Shown piece by piece: positions 1 through 11,174 of a stretch of 64,000 nucleotides of DNA. Position numbers and translations under genes: made by a program. A model generated the notes under the pieces. It was not told the origin of the DNA. It did not search any database and was given only the letters and a program-made list of their open reading frames with translations. Source of the stretch: Gari tellinella (taxonomy: Eukaryota; Mollusca; Bivalvia; Cardiida; Psammobiidae). How positions within the stretch are numbered: the stretch's first letter is position 1; the number at the start of each line of letters is the position of its first letter. Location: assembly GCA_922989275.2 (NCBI GenBank), contig OV277869.1, forward strand, positions 4,207,190 to 4,271,189, written 5' to 3'.

Positions 1-39
1 AAAGAAAGAAAAAAACAGAAGCAGCATATGTGGGTAAAA

Positions 40-140
40 ATAGAAAAAAGGGATGATGCACGGGTCTCGAACCACTGGCCTTTTACGAAAAGATAATGTA
101 TAGTCGCCTTCCTTACCACTTGAGCTAATACTTATCGATA
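40..140 (-). mobile_element. tRNA-derived SINE-like head
   Basis: On the reverse strand an A-box-like TAGCTCAAGTGG (116-127) is followed by a B-box-like GGTTCGAGACC (63-73), the internal promoter layout of a tRNA-derived SINE. I could not fold a proper acceptor stem or anticodon arm, so this is not called a tRNA gene. The A/T-rich stretch at 1-40 would be its 3' side. Confidence 0.45.
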
Positions 141-354
141 CATTTGCTAACCGGTCAATGCTATTTGTCTTTGTTTACCGGTTTCAGTACCATGTGCGTT
201 CTCGTATAAATTTGACGAAGTGTCCCGAAGATATATTTAGAAATGAAACGAAGTGTGAAATTATGCTAATAGAGGTCACCAACGTCAGGTCAATATTGTC
301 GAACAATATTATAGTATAATGTTGGATATGCTTATAGCCAAACTACCTTGCATT

Positions 355-696
355 TACAGCGCTCCCTCTCTACAACGGCCTTCCCAACAACGATTCCCTC
401 CTTGCAACGGTGTTTGCCGCTGTTCCTCAAACTTTTACTGCTGCAATATCGTCTACTTAAAATTGTCGTCTGCTGTTTTTCTCAAAGTTACATATAAGTG
501 GATAGTTTGATATAAAAAATATAACGACGAGTGACAAACAGCTTGAATCCAGATCAGACGCCGCGCGTCTGATCTGGATTCAAGCTGTTTGCAAATGTAA
601 GCCAATTCTTAATTTCCTCCCTGTAACGATTCCCTCCACACAACACACACAATCTGAGTTTCCCATTGGGTGTCGTTGTAGAGAGGGAGCACTGTA
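355..696 (+). mobile_element. MITE family C copy
   Basis: It starts TA-CAGCGCTCCCTCTC and ends GAGAGGGAGCACTGTA, about 340 bp, with a central hairpin near 540-590 reading GATCAGACGCCGCGCG outward and back. TA flanks and CAGT-like ends fit Tc1/mariner-type non-autonomous elements. No transposase is encoded. Confidence 0.75.
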
Positions 697-700
697 CTGG

Positions 701-932
701 TACAGTGGAGAAAACGATATTCTTTCCGGTTTAAACGTAAACCAAACGCACACGCATTGAAATCAAATGTAGACAGTAACAACTTTTTAATAATTCTGAC
801 CATTCATTTAAATCTGAGTGGCAAACAGTTAAGAGTCTGGTAAGACGCATGGTTATCCAAACTGTTTATAATGGAAATAATTGTTTAGCGTTAATGCGTT
901 TATTGACAAAGAATATCGTCTTCTCCACTGTA
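701..932 (-). mobile_element. MITE family A copy, diverged
   Basis: TACAGTGGAGAAAACG at the left and TTCTCCACTGTA at the right. The inner hairpin is decayed (AAGAGTCTGGTAAGACGCATGG). It lies 4 bp from the preceding family C copy. Confidence 0.75.
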
Positions 933-956
933 ATCAGTGGGTATGTAACTTTCACC

Positions 957-1395
957 TGAACCCTTTACCCCATAGCCTGTTTATAGTTTTGAAGACAGGT
1001 GACCACTTAAAACAGGTTGAAAGTAAAGTAGAATGCGCTTTAACTCTTTCCTGCCTGTAAACTTTAAATGGACAAATCCAGTTTCCATTTTAGTCTTGGC
1101 TATTTCTGACTTTTAAGGGTTCTTTTGTCAAAGTTTGGCATTATGACAAACAGTGAAGACCCTGATCAGAGGGCTCCAAAAGGAGCCCTCTGATCTGAGT
1201 CATCACTGTTTGCACAGAACAAGTGTACTATTCACATGTACAATGTTTGAAAAGGACGCCTATATGCGGGACTAGGGTTCAAAGTGTTAAGGCGCATTCT
1301 GCTTTCAATTTAGCCTGCTTAAGCTACCATCTGCTAGAACATTGAAACTATTTCTTACGATACATACGTATTAATGGCTGTATGAATTAGAACTG
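957..1395 (+). mobile_element. MITE family D copy split by an E element
   Basis: The left half (CCCTTTACCCCATAGCCTG, then GACAGGTGACCACTTAAA) runs to GAATGCGC at 1038. The right half resumes at GGCGCATTCTGC (1291) and fades near 1395. The two halves rebuild the D hairpin tip around a TTAA that holds the inserted element. Confidence 0.7.
1039..1290 (-). mobile_element. MITE family E copy inserted in D
   Basis: Flanked by TTAA on both sides (1039-1042, 1287-1290), a piggyBac-type target. The core at about 1150-1215 is a strong hairpin with GATCAGAGGGCTCC and its complement. The far end reads GACTAGGGTTCAAAG, the reverse of the E left end. Confidence 0.8.
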
Positions 1396-1496
1396 TTTTA
1401 ACTTAAAAAAAAAGTGGCAAGGAGTTGCGCGGCGTCTGATCAGGATCAAAACTGTTTGCAAATGCACTTTATGACGTCATTGAGAGTGAAATATTT
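1396..1496 (-). mobile_element. MITE family B fragment
   Basis: Half of the B hairpin (CGCGGCGTCTGATCAGGATC, CTGTTTGCAAATG) followed by TGACGTCATTGAGAGTGAAA, the reversed B left end. The other half is lost. Confidence 0.6.
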
Positions 1497-1799
1497 AAGC
1501 ACCTGGTTTCAAAAGGACAATGTCACGTTGAATAAACATTGCCCTCGTTGATTTTATGGTTGAATCGTGACGTGTATTTGAACACGGTATTCTTTGATAA
1601 AGTCACGTGCAGGTCTAAATATACTAGATTATAGCAATTTAATCCTATTCGTTGTTTTAGATTGCTCCATTTCGATTATAAAAGTCAAGAATCCTCATTT
1701 TATAGCGGAGATTCGCTGTAAACCCCTTTCATGCCATGACATCATCAGTTTTAAACAGTTACCGTGTGCTTTTATCTCTCAAATTTGAATTTAAGGTAT

Positions 1800-2046
1800 T
1801 TTGACTTAAGATATATAAAAAAAAGTGTCAAGCAGTTGGGATCCTGATCAGACGCCGTATTACACGGCGTAGCGCGGCGTCTGATCAGGATCAAAACTGT
1901 TTGCCACTTGTTTTAAAATTACGCCAGTCATACTGACTTAAATCTAACTTTGAAACGATATTGCATGCAGGCAACAATATTGATGCAGACGACAATATGG
2001 CCGTGAAGGCGTAAAAACCTCACGATAATTTTTATCATGAAATGGC
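1800..2046 (+). mobile_element. MITE family B copy, rearranged core
   Basis: The core at 1838-1910 contains GATCAGACGCCG and an extra ACACGGCGTAGCGCGG insert. The right arm (CCACTTGTTTTAAAATTACG ... CAATATTGATGCAGACGAC) is typical B. The left flank (AAAGTGTCAAGCAG) resembles the same arm reversed, so this may be a foldback hybrid. Confidence 0.55.
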
Positions 2047-2305
2047 GAATGTAAAATTTGAACAAATACTTTTTAATGCAAAGTAATATGTCCAAACAAC
2101 AGCCATACAATAGTGGATCTGTCTTTTCAAGAAGATCAGCTAAATGTATATGACGACTCCAAGTTAGCCCCTTTCCACGATGGTTCCAAGTGCCTTTTAG
2201 CGCATCTAATATATTGCTCCTCTGATGAATATTGTTATAAGTTATACAGTCATAAACATGTACAATAATTTTCAATTTCTTTTTACATCTTAGCAGATGG
2301 TAGCC

Positions 2306-2555
2306 TAACCCTTTATCCGATAGCCAGTTTTAGTTTTGAAGACAGGTAACCACTTAAAGCAGATTGAAAGTAAAACAGAATGCGCCTAAAGGCGCATTCT
2401 TATTTACTTTCAACCTGCTTTAAGTTACCACTTGCTAGAAAGAAGAAAATATTCCTTATGATTCATATTAATGACTGTATGAATTGGAACTATGTTCTTC
2501 AGCGGAGGAATAATTTAAATGCGCTAAAAGGCGCGTCTATTGGGTAAAGGGTTAA
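2306..2555 (+). mobile_element. MITE family D copy, near complete
   Basis: It runs from TAACCCTTTATCC to GGGTAAAGGGTTAA. The central hairpin has GAATGCGCC and GGCGCATTC (2380-2400) inside CACTTAAAGCAG...CTGCTTTAAGT arms. TTAA is present at the right end. A second, degraded D-like piece in the other orientation follows at 2556-2690. Confidence 0.75.
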
Positions 2556-2708
2556 TGCAGACTGACAGTAATGAAGAATGCGCATTAAGGTGCATTCTGC
2601 TCTACTTTTAAACTGATTTAAGTGCTCACGAGTCATTAAAACTGGAAACCGGCTATGGAGTAACTCGTTAATGTCTTTGAAGAATAACATAGTTGTTTAT
2701 GATAATGT

Positions 2709-2850
2709 ACAGCGGAGAAGGCGTTATTCTTTCCAAGTAAACGCGTTTACGCTAAAACGCTCAAACTATTATTTCCTTTGTAAATATTTTGGATCCAGAT
2801 AAGACTCCGAGTAACCCTGCATCTGATCAGGCTTCAAACTGTTTGCCACT
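2709..2850 (+). mobile_element. MITE family A, left part only
   Basis: TACAGCGGAGAAGGCG, then AACGCGTTTACGCTAAAAC and a decayed core ending CAAACTGTTTGCCACT. The right arm and right terminal repeat are missing. Confidence 0.6.
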
Positions 2851-3563
2851 AATATTAAAGGAAGTATGAAATTGATCTGAAGATGAGTGTATATAAATAT
2901 ATACATGTATGTGATTGTAATATTCTTGAATAAAGTAAAAAAAGAAAAAAGAACATGTAGAAGAAGGGTTAAAAGATTACCCTATACATGTAACAGCTAT
3001 TTCATCTAGTGTGTAGTGTATTCACAGCAGCCTGGTTATTATTAAAGTGTGTAGTCTTCTTTCTGTAATTATACTTATATCTGTAATTAGATCTAGTTAT
3101 CGCTAGTACATGTAACATCAATAACGGAATCACGACAAATAGTAGATTTACTATAACATACATGTAATACATGAATACATGTTTGACGCTGCTTTGGCTG
3201 TGGAAAATGCGTTATTTCACCTTGTAAGTTTACGCGTTCTGTGCTAAAACAACGAGTAGTAATCTTTATTTACATCTCATCATTATACATACATGTTTGT
3301 AAATATAATCACAAATACAGTAAACTATAGACATGTATAATGCCACTCCTAGTTGGAGTTATAAGAGATGCGTAAACATTGTAACAATTAGCATTTAGTG
3401 TAACTGTACATATACTGTACATATCTAAGGTTAAAGATAAAACTGCAATATCGATGCTAATCAGAATCTAAAATTACTGCTCTAAAACAGGTTTTAAGAC
3501 ACTGAAAGACAAAAACTGGCACTACTGTGCACTACTTAAAGAATGGTTATACGAAAACATGTA
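2851..3563. other. AT-rich stretch, no gene seen
   Basis: No exon or clear element apart from a weak family A left arm at about 3197-3255 (GTTTACGCGTTCTGTGCTAAA). ACATGTA words are frequent. Confidence 0.5.
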
Positions 3564-3668
3564 TTAGTTATAGTTCATTTTTTGAAAATTATGCAATATA
3601 ACCTGGAGCGACCGTAGGGAGCGAACAGGTTATGTTGCATAATTTTCAAACAAATGAACTATAACTGA
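3564..3668. repeat. Palindromic MITE, family K
   Basis: Near-perfect inverted repeat of about 45 bp per arm: AGTTATAGTTCATTT and AAAATTATGCAATATAACCT on the left are mirrored by AGGTTATGTTGCATAATTTT and AATGAACTATAACT on the right, around a short GAGCGACC loop. Confidence 0.75.
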
Positions 3669-4315
3669 TTTACCGTTGCCTCGAATATGGCGCGTTGGAC
3701 GGTGTATGGCAGTTATCGTTCACCCTAGTTTTCATACCGTTCAACAAAATTTACATATCGCGCCAGTTTGTCTGCCAATAAAAGGGCTCTATTTCTGTGG
3801 GCGGTTCTTCGGAAACCCGCAAATTTATTCTTACACCTGAGAAACAAAACTAGTCTACCAAATGGAATTTAAAACTAGAGCCTTGAATGGCCTTGTCTGT
3901 AAGACAATAGGGTTCAATGACTTAATGCAGGACAAAAGTAATACACAAAGGCCAGTTGTGAGCCTTCTGTATTGATTTGATTATGCATTAACTAGTCGCC
4001 TTTCTACAGAGTTCTTTAACATAGTCATACATCTTCACTGAATCATGGTCGTTAAACATAGGTTATACTGTACTATGTAACTTCCATACATGTACGTAGT
4101 ATGTCTATTTCCCAGCGATGGCTGTCTAATGACGTAATAATGCGCTTAGTCCCGCCTTAGCGCGCGACGTCCATAACACCGTGTTCATAACCTGCTTTAT
4201 TTCTTCCATACCCGGTACAAAGCTGAACGAATATGCGATATATTTTTTCATTTCTCGCTGAAATAGAGCCCTTTCATTGGCTGGCAAACTAGGGCGAACG
4301 GTAAAATATATTATG
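3667..4315. repeat. Imperfect inverted repeat, about 650 bp
   Basis: AAAGGGCTCTATTTC with CCAATA nearby (3770-3800) is mirrored by GAAATAGAGCCCTTTCATTGG (4259-4280 region), and the outer CACCCTAGTTT by AAACTAGGGCGAACGG. The outer parts are interrupted. No coding sequence was seen between the arms. It may be a non-autonomous element. Confidence 0.4.
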
Positions 4316-4691
4316 TTCTTTTCATCAGATCAAAGTGAACAGGATTAGCAAAGATATTACAGACCACATAAAAAGATAGTCATTTCCTGACAGTTTGCAA
4401 AAAAAACACAATTGACATTATTTATCGACTCGCGCATAAGACAGTCTATTCCGTCGGCGGACCTGCAACAGTTGTACGGCTTCCGGTTAGTCCCCGAACT
4501 GAAACATGAACTCTTGCAGGACCGCCACCGGAAACGAACGCCTAAAGACTGAACAACAATTATGACAATTTCTTATCACTTTAATAAAACCCATCTTACA
4601 AGATCAGGGATAACCCTATTTGTTGCACATAGTTATTTGAATGAAAAGCTAAGAGGTTGGAATGATATGGCCGCTATAGTTTGTTCACCAA

Positions 4692-4790
4692 GTTTCCATC
4701 GTGGCTAGGTTGAACATGGGAAAATTTCTAACGGTCCGGAAGTTCGATCCTGCCTGTATGAATAGGAGAAGCTGCCTTGCTCAAGTTGCT
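4692..4790 (+). mobile_element. Possible SINE remnant
   Basis: TGGCTAGGTTGA (A-box-like, about 4702) is followed by GAAGTTCGATCCTG (B-box-like, about 4739). The spacing suits a tRNA-derived head, but the rest is decayed. Confidence 0.3.
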
Positions 4791-4833
4791 GATCACTGGC
4801 TTTACGCATTGTGTTCATACCCGCTATACCAAT

Positions 4834-4974
4834 TACCAACCAGTCCACACGCTACCTAGTGTGAACATATCGACCAGAACACACGTTACCTAGTGTGTAT
4901 ACGTACCAACCAGTGCACACGTTACCTAGTGCACACGTACCGACAGGTACACACGTTACCTAGTGTGTACACAC
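4834..4974 (+). repeat. Short tandem array, four units of 34-37 bp
   Basis: Four imperfect units share CACACGTTACCTAGTG (first unit CACACGCTACCTAGTG) preceded by ACCAACCAG, ACCAGAA or ACCGACAGG variants. Each unit also holds a local CACTAGGT/ACCTAGTG symmetry. Confidence 0.75.
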
Positions 4975-6184
4975 CAGTTACACCACTATATTGCCAATAC
5001 GCAACTTTCATTATAACACGCCAAAGAGTAGCCAAAGAATTTAGGGGGTACACAGGATACGCCAAGTACGAGGACTGTGCGAGCGAGATCCCTACCCCTA
5101 AATTTTGTTTGTGAATTTGAATTTAGATGACGATAAATTTATAAGGCAGTTTATTTGTATATATATATCTTACAAGTTGTAAAGTTCTCACCTCTCACTC
5201 TAGTTACCCACAGATGACTGTGGACTATCGTAGTGAGGGTTGTTCAACGAAAGGCAAGGATCAAACTCCCAGACCGCCAGAATTACGCCACAAAATTAAA
5301 CTTCTAAAGAAGTTATATTTCCGCCAATTCTGCTATTTAAGTACATGTATGATTTAGAGAGTGACGCATTTCATTAAGGTTAATGTAACTTATTTCCACA
5401 AGCCTTTAGTACTGTTCAACCGGACTGAATAGCTGTAGGTATCTACTGTATTCCTAATTACCTTTATTGTATACCTTGCCAAAATGCATTTCTTTTCTAT
5501 TGTAACAGTACACTAACGGGCACCACCCCAGTTCAACCACTGGGTTATGTCAAACCACACCAAATTCGAATTCATATAACAGGGCATATCACTATATATG
5601 ATACCGGTACTCTATTTCTTTGTTAACATTTCGTCTAAGTATAAGATCATCGTATTTAGACCTTAATGCAAATCTTCCTTGCTTAAAGAGCATATAAGCT
5701 ACTGCTTAAACGATTTATAATTTACTGAACACACTAATATTTGTTTTGAGCAGAACTGAACATACCTTTATTGATTTGTACATCAGTACACCATCATATA
5801 ACTAACACATTTATTGCTTTATAACACAAAGAAAACACACAAAAAAATAATAAACTTATACAAGCTAACATCAGAAATCTACCCACGGAATAGAGAAACC
5901 CGATTATGATAGTTATCCCTTGATGATGTTAATAGATCTACTTGTACTCGACAAGAGGTTGATTGACGCTCACTGCTATCGAATTTAAGGACAACAATGA
6001 AATGTATCTTAACCTGTCAATTTATCACCGATTTGCTGCTTTTTTATTATTATTACTTCTTAAAATTGCCCGGCAAAATGCAAGTATGTTTCGGTTTGTA
6101 TCATGGACCCCTATATCGATTAAATATATGTACAGTGTATGTATTTAAAGGCAAAACGTCTGCCATTGTACTGTTTGCTACTGA
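4975..6184. other. No gene or clear element seen
   Basis: Mostly AT-rich sequence with short open frames only. None has codon bias, splice-site context or a recognisable domain. Confidence 0.4.
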
Positions 6185-6300
6185 TTGGATGGCTGATTGA
6201 TACACATGTGCCGGCGGACGTGATCCAATATTACCGCGTTTCACTACCAAACCAGGAGGCGTTAGTTTGATCCTCCGCCAACACTTCATAACCCGAGGTC
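6185..6300 (+). mobile_element. Possible tRNA-derived SINE remnant
   Basis: GATGGCTGATTGATA (weak A-box) then AACCAGGAGGCGTTAGTTTG and GATCCTCCGCC (weak B-box). The similarity is only to the tRNA promoter layout. Confidence 0.25.
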
Positions 6301-6485
6301 AGATGTGCCAGTGCCGTTCCCTTTATCTCGAGGGTGGATTGTGTCAAGTTAGCCGCTTTGTCACAGAAACGGACGTCAACATATACAACCAACAAACCGA
6401 CTATTACCCTAGATTAGCCAGAGCTCATATTCACTTTATCCCAAGACGAAACGGATTTATGGACATACAATACCAGAACTGCTGA

Positions 6486-7789
6486 TCATAATCCTTCCAG
6501 CCTAAACCTGTTTGGCTTTTTTGCGCCAGATGTCACACAGAACGCTCCTGTACTGAGTGATGGTTATTGAGCTTTCCCTGTCCTCCAGACAAGTCTTCTT
6601 GTACGCTTGACATTGCCGTGTCTAGTCAGAAGTGTCCCACTCAGGTGTTAAAAGAAAATATTTGTAGAAATGTATAAGAATATGAATACAGTGTCGTTAA
6701 CAGAATAGGTCTCAGTCTATTTATACTTTATTACATAGATATATGTCAATTTTTGCCCGACTTTAAACCAAATACCGCGCACTGAAGGTCGGACACAATG
6801 ATGCTGTTCAATGGCCATATGATCTTAATCTTCCTAGAAGACGGCATAGTAAACCTAAATCAAGATGTACAACCAATACATTGTATGACAAGTACGACTG
6901 CCTATATACTGAGGTAAACCAAGAATTAGATACCAATGTGGAGAATCCACTCAGTCGCACTTTCTGGCTAGGACGCCACCAAAACCTAGGGTAAACTTTA
7001 CAATCTGTTCGCAAGTATTTTCGTAGAAATTAACTGGCTATCTTTTGTGTCACTAACCTGGCCATTTATTGTAACATTAATCTGGCCATTTCTTGTGACA
7101 CTAACCTGACCACAAAATTAACATTTTTGGTGGCGGATTAAATTTTTTTTTAAATTTTGTTCTACTGTATTCTTTACAATTAAGCGTTTCGATTCAAAGC
7201 TAGGAGTTATTGTGGCTTACAGCTACCCTGAATTCAACCATTTAACCACCATGTATTGCATTATCATCAAAAGTGCTGTGTAACAGATGGTAAAAAACAA
7301 AAACGATAATCTGAAACTCTAAATCGATTAACTATCTATTGTACTACCATCGGTATCTTTGCTACCGTAACTTTCATGCCTTGGGTAATTTGACTCTTAG
7401 ACCAATGTTAATCTATAAGATATTGAAGCTTTAAACTGTTTGTACGAATTCTGAAACAGCCATTCGAAGATTCCTAAATGTAAAAAAGGCTCGAAAAATT
7501 CTAGTGTGAATGTTGAAATATCACTATTCTAAGTCTTATATGCAAATAAAAGGCTATTGTGTATATCGCTTATAACATCACTTTATTCGCCATAACCAAT
7601 TTAATAATATGTTACAACAGTCTTCCAGCATGATAAGTAGTCCACATGTGTACAGTTAGATGATATGGAGCTATTTCTCGTCTTTGCCAGAGGGACGACA
7701 CCTGTCACAAAATTAGCATGTCGTTCCAGGGGGTTCATTAATGAGACTACATAATAAGAGACTTCTTTGAGCATTTTGTAGATGTTTTG
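6486..7789. other. No gene seen; one short tandem repeat
   Basis: Contains a tandem of about 27 bp at 7056-7112 (units CTGGCCATTTATTGTAACAT, CTGGCCATTTCTTGTGACAC, CTGACCAC). Otherwise no structure was recognised. Confidence 0.4.
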
Positions 7790-9395
7790 AAAGGTACGGC
7801 TAGAATCTACTTCATATATCTAGATCTACATATTTTTCCAGAGATAGATCTACTTTACAAGTCTCTAGTTCTATAAACATGTTTGTTGTTCTTTGAATGG
7901 TAGTAAAATCAAAATTCAACAAAGCAAAATAATGATTGTTTGTTTTAACTACGCCTTGTTTTGCAACGACAATAATCTAATTAATTTAGCATTAGATCTA
8001 GATCTATCATCTAGATCTATAATCTACATTTAAATGATCGAATCTATATTCGATAAGCCCAGAACGATAATTGGAGACAATCGGAACAACCCTAAATCTA
8101 ATTATCACCACCATGCCATGCTGGTTTAGATCCAGATCTAGATCTGTAACAAGTTTAATAACAATCACTATCAACAACGGATCATCATCATCTTGCGCTA
8201 GAGCTAGATATCTACATGTATATCCACATCATCATGACATTCATCAATCGGTTAGATCTAGATCTATACTGTAAGTGCGTGTGCAAAATAAGGCTCGTTC
8301 TTTCAACTTAGCTGTTATCTACATGTATATCTAATTCAACAATGAATAGCCTCAATAGGTCCCACCTATTGTTGAAAACGTTTAGATCTATATCTACCGT
8401 CAATTGCAATGCATTATCACCAAAATTCTTTAAAGTAGGTCTAGGTCTAGCTCTGATTTTGCAAAATAATTATGATATAAATAACAGAACAGAACAAAAC
8501 TTGATTTCATCTCAGGCCTGGTTGCATGCAGCATGAGGTTAAATTTAATTTATACATCCCCATAGCTATGACGTAATTGTTTAAAATGACGTCATAAGAA
8601 CGTAACACGATCTACCGAAATGTTAGCTAGTAACTACCAAGTACATCTACTCCAAATTTATGACGTCATAAGTGAGCGCGAGGACAGCATTGCTATGGCG
8701 CTTTTATGTTGCCGATTGCCAATAAAAATTGAGTTGAGTTGAGTTGAGCTAACTAACGTCTAATGCAAATAAATAATGCAAACTAGAGATCGATCTTATT
8801 CTCATGAATTAAAATCGAGAACTTTGACAATATCATCTCGTCTTGAACAAACATTCGTTGAGGCAAAGTTGCATAAAGGATCTAACGAGTTCCACTAAAT
8901 AACGGATGAAATCCCCAAATAGACGCTGCATAGACCAGATCACACCAAAATAACCAAACCTAGTAGATCTAGATCCAGATCTAACTTTTGAATGCAAAAA
9001 TCTAAAACAAGAATTGATTTCAAAGATCTATACCTTCTGCGTTTGGCCTCTGGTTACTTTCGGTTGCTCGACTTTTATTTAGATCTATATCAGACTAGAT
9101 CTAGAGTTCTGTATCTGGATCAAAACGTCAAACGCTAACAGTAACAGCAAAAACTTCTAGATTCCATGCCTATCTATTTTCTGACGTTCTATAAAAGTTC
9201 AGCTCATACATGCTGATGGATGAAGGTAGATCTAGATCTAATTTCGTCTAGATCTACCGGTACGTGCCATGTATAAATCTATATATTCTCTAGAAACAAC
9301 TTTATCTTGTAGATCTAGAAAAACTTTCTGTATAGTGATCCGTTATTGGCAGGTTGGCTGTAGATCTACTGTCCCAAAGTTACTAGATCTATTTA
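7790..9395. repeat. Tract rich in TCTAGATC words
   Basis: TAGATCTAGATCT and close variants recur at irregular spacing (for example near 7818, 7999, 8010, 8140, 8256, 8970, 9095, 9229, 9250, 9310). Words are self-complementary. No regular period is seen, so it is not a simple tandem array. No convincing coding exon lies inside. Confidence 0.55.
8715..8748 (+). repeat. (TTGAG)n tail, possible retroposon 3' end
   Basis: CCAATAAAAA is followed by TTGAGTTGAGTTGAGTTGAG. An AATAAA-like signal plus a short tandem tail resembles the 3' end of non-LTR elements; the body upstream is not recognisable. Confidence 0.35.
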
Positions 9396-9758
9396 AATTC
9401 AATGTCATAATCTATGCACTTTTACGTATTTTATGGTTAACGGCGAAGTTTATACAGTTCTCTGTGTTCGTCGACGCGATTAAATTCGTCATCCTCGCAT
9501 ACGTTTTCTTTGTTGGACGATTTTTGTTTGCTGCTGCCTTGCTTGCAAGCTCGAGTGAAAAGGAAGATGACGTCACCAATGATGTCATAAATGTTTAGTC
9601 TCGTGACTAAAATGCTTTCATAGTGAAAGGGAGACAATTGTGTTAAACTAGGCCTTGTATAGCAGACCAAACATTCCAAACACTCTTGTGCATGCTCGCT
9701 AAAATAATGTGCGTTATTGCTATAAAGCAATAACGATTATTATTTACATTATAAAACG

Positions 9759-10154
9759 TTATTTACACTGTAAAAACTGCCGGTGTTGAAGAATGGCAAA
9801 ACAGGTTTTGGCACAAGTACGGACCATATCTGGGTTAGAAAACAGAAAGCAGAACTTATTCATATCACATAGAGAATGAAACATGGGACTTAAAACGTGA
9901 GCTCTTGAAAGAAGGTCTTGTCTTATATTAATATACATGGGACAATTCAATAATACATGTACTTCATTCTCGATGGTATTTGTGTCACAAAAGGGACAAA
10001 TTCTAGAGCCTTCTGGCAGACCCTCGTAAGGACCAGTCAAATGCAAACAATTTGAAGGCAGATCAGCCACCGTGTAACACAGCGACTTAACAGGCTCCAA
10101 AATGTTTGCCAATCTGATATTAATAGATTGTTCATCGTTCCAAAAACAGGTCAT
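9759..10154 (-). mobile_element. LINE C-terminal fragment
   Basis: The reverse strand encodes 131 aa with no stop, ending at a stop. It contains RICPFCDTNTIENEVHVLLN followed by CPMY, the C-x2-C...H...C cluster found at the C-terminus of many CR1/Jockey-like non-LTR retrotransposon polyproteins, downstream of reverse transcriptase. No reverse transcriptase remains upstream in this orientation, so this is a 5'-truncated copy. A cellular zinc-binding protein is less likely because the flanks are repeats. Confidence 0.6.
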
Positions 10155-10230
10155 GTTCTACATTGTAAAAAAAATAAATAATAAAAAGTAGAATTGTCAA
10201 AAATGGTTGTCTTATTATACTCTTATATGT

Positions 10231-10472
10231 TACATTGGATAATACGTTATTCTTTACCAATAAACGCGTTTACAATAAAACAAGTATTTCTATTGCAAAC
10301 GGTTTAAAGCCAGATCAGACGCCGGGTAACTCGGCGTCTGAGCAGGATCCAAACTGTATGCCGAACAGTTTAAAATGAGTCTTTTGCATTTTTAAAAAGT
10401 TGTCATTTTAATACAATGCGTTTGCGTTTCGTTTGCTTTTAAACAGGAAATTATAGCGTCTTCTCCACTGTA
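10231..10472 (+). mobile_element. MITE family A copy
   Basis: TACATTGGATAATACG to GTCTTCTCCACTGTA. The core is intact but with a CTCGGC tip variant and a GGATCC right stem not matched on the left. Confidence 0.75.
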
Positions 10473-10623
10473 CCATATTGACTGAAGATCTATCGAAATG
10501 AGTTTCAAACAGATTGGATCCAGATCAGGCGCCGATTCACCAGGCGTTTAATGTGGATCTATACTGTGGGCGGGTGATGTAGGGAAATTTGGTACAATGG
10601 AGAAGACGTTATTATTTCTCGTT
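10473..10623. mobile_element. Broken MITE pieces
   Basis: A decayed GGATCC-type core (CAGATTGGATCCAGATCAGG) and, at 10592-10623, a family A left end (TACAATGGAGAAGACG) that stops exactly where the next full A copy begins. Confidence 0.5.
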
Positions 10624-10873
10624 TACAGTGGAGAATCTGTTATTCTTTCCCAATAAACGCGTTTACGCTAAAACTATTAGTTGCAGTGCAAACAGTTTGG
10701 AGCCAGATCAGACGCCGGGTAACCAGGCGTCTGACCAGGCTCCAAACTGTTTGCCACCAAGATAAACAAGAATTATCAGAATTGTCCAAAAATTGTTCTT
10801 TTCTACGTTTGAGTGCTTTGCGTTTGCGTACGTTTGCGTTTAAACGGGAAAGAGTAACAGATTCTCTACTGTA
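10624..10873 (+). mobile_element. MITE family A copy, full length (250 bp)
   Basis: Reference copy. It has a left end TACAGTGGAGAATC, arm AATAAACGCGTTTACGCTAA, a core hairpin of about 65 bp at 10691-10757, then the right arm GCGTTTGCGTACGTTTGCG and end GATTCTCTACTGTA. It encodes no transposase; each frame gives only a 60-90 aa shadow peptide. Confidence 0.85.
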
Positions 10874-10965
10874 AATGCATGCAAACGACAGGCAAACGCA
10901 ATGTATTTGAATTAGGTTAATAACAGTATTCTTAACTTCTTACATGTAACCTATCTAATTACATG

Positions 10966-11174
10966 TACAGTACAACCTCGCTATTACGACTACTTAAACG
11001 AATATTAATTGACTGGATAAAAGACAGGTGACAGCTTAAAGCAATGTGACAGTAAAACAGAAAGCTCATGTAGGAGCTTTCTGTTTTACTGTCACCTTTC
11101 TTTAAGCAGTCATCTGTCGTAAATACCTTATAATTAACACACTTTAGTGGTCGTAATAGAGAGGTTCTACTGTT
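10966..11174 (+). mobile_element. MITE family F copy
   Basis: TACAGTACAACCTCGC to GAGAGGTTCTACTGT, with a central hairpin GTGACAGTAAAACAGAAAGC / CTTTCTGTTTTACTGTCAC (11048-11096). Confidence 0.75.

Noticed and set aside
40..140. Functional tRNA gene on the reverse strand
   Set aside because: A- and B-box words are present, but the acceptor and anticodon stems do not pair convincingly.
6267..6485. 72 aa frame
   Set aside because: No family match, and it overlaps a weak SINE-like stretch; codon use looks random.
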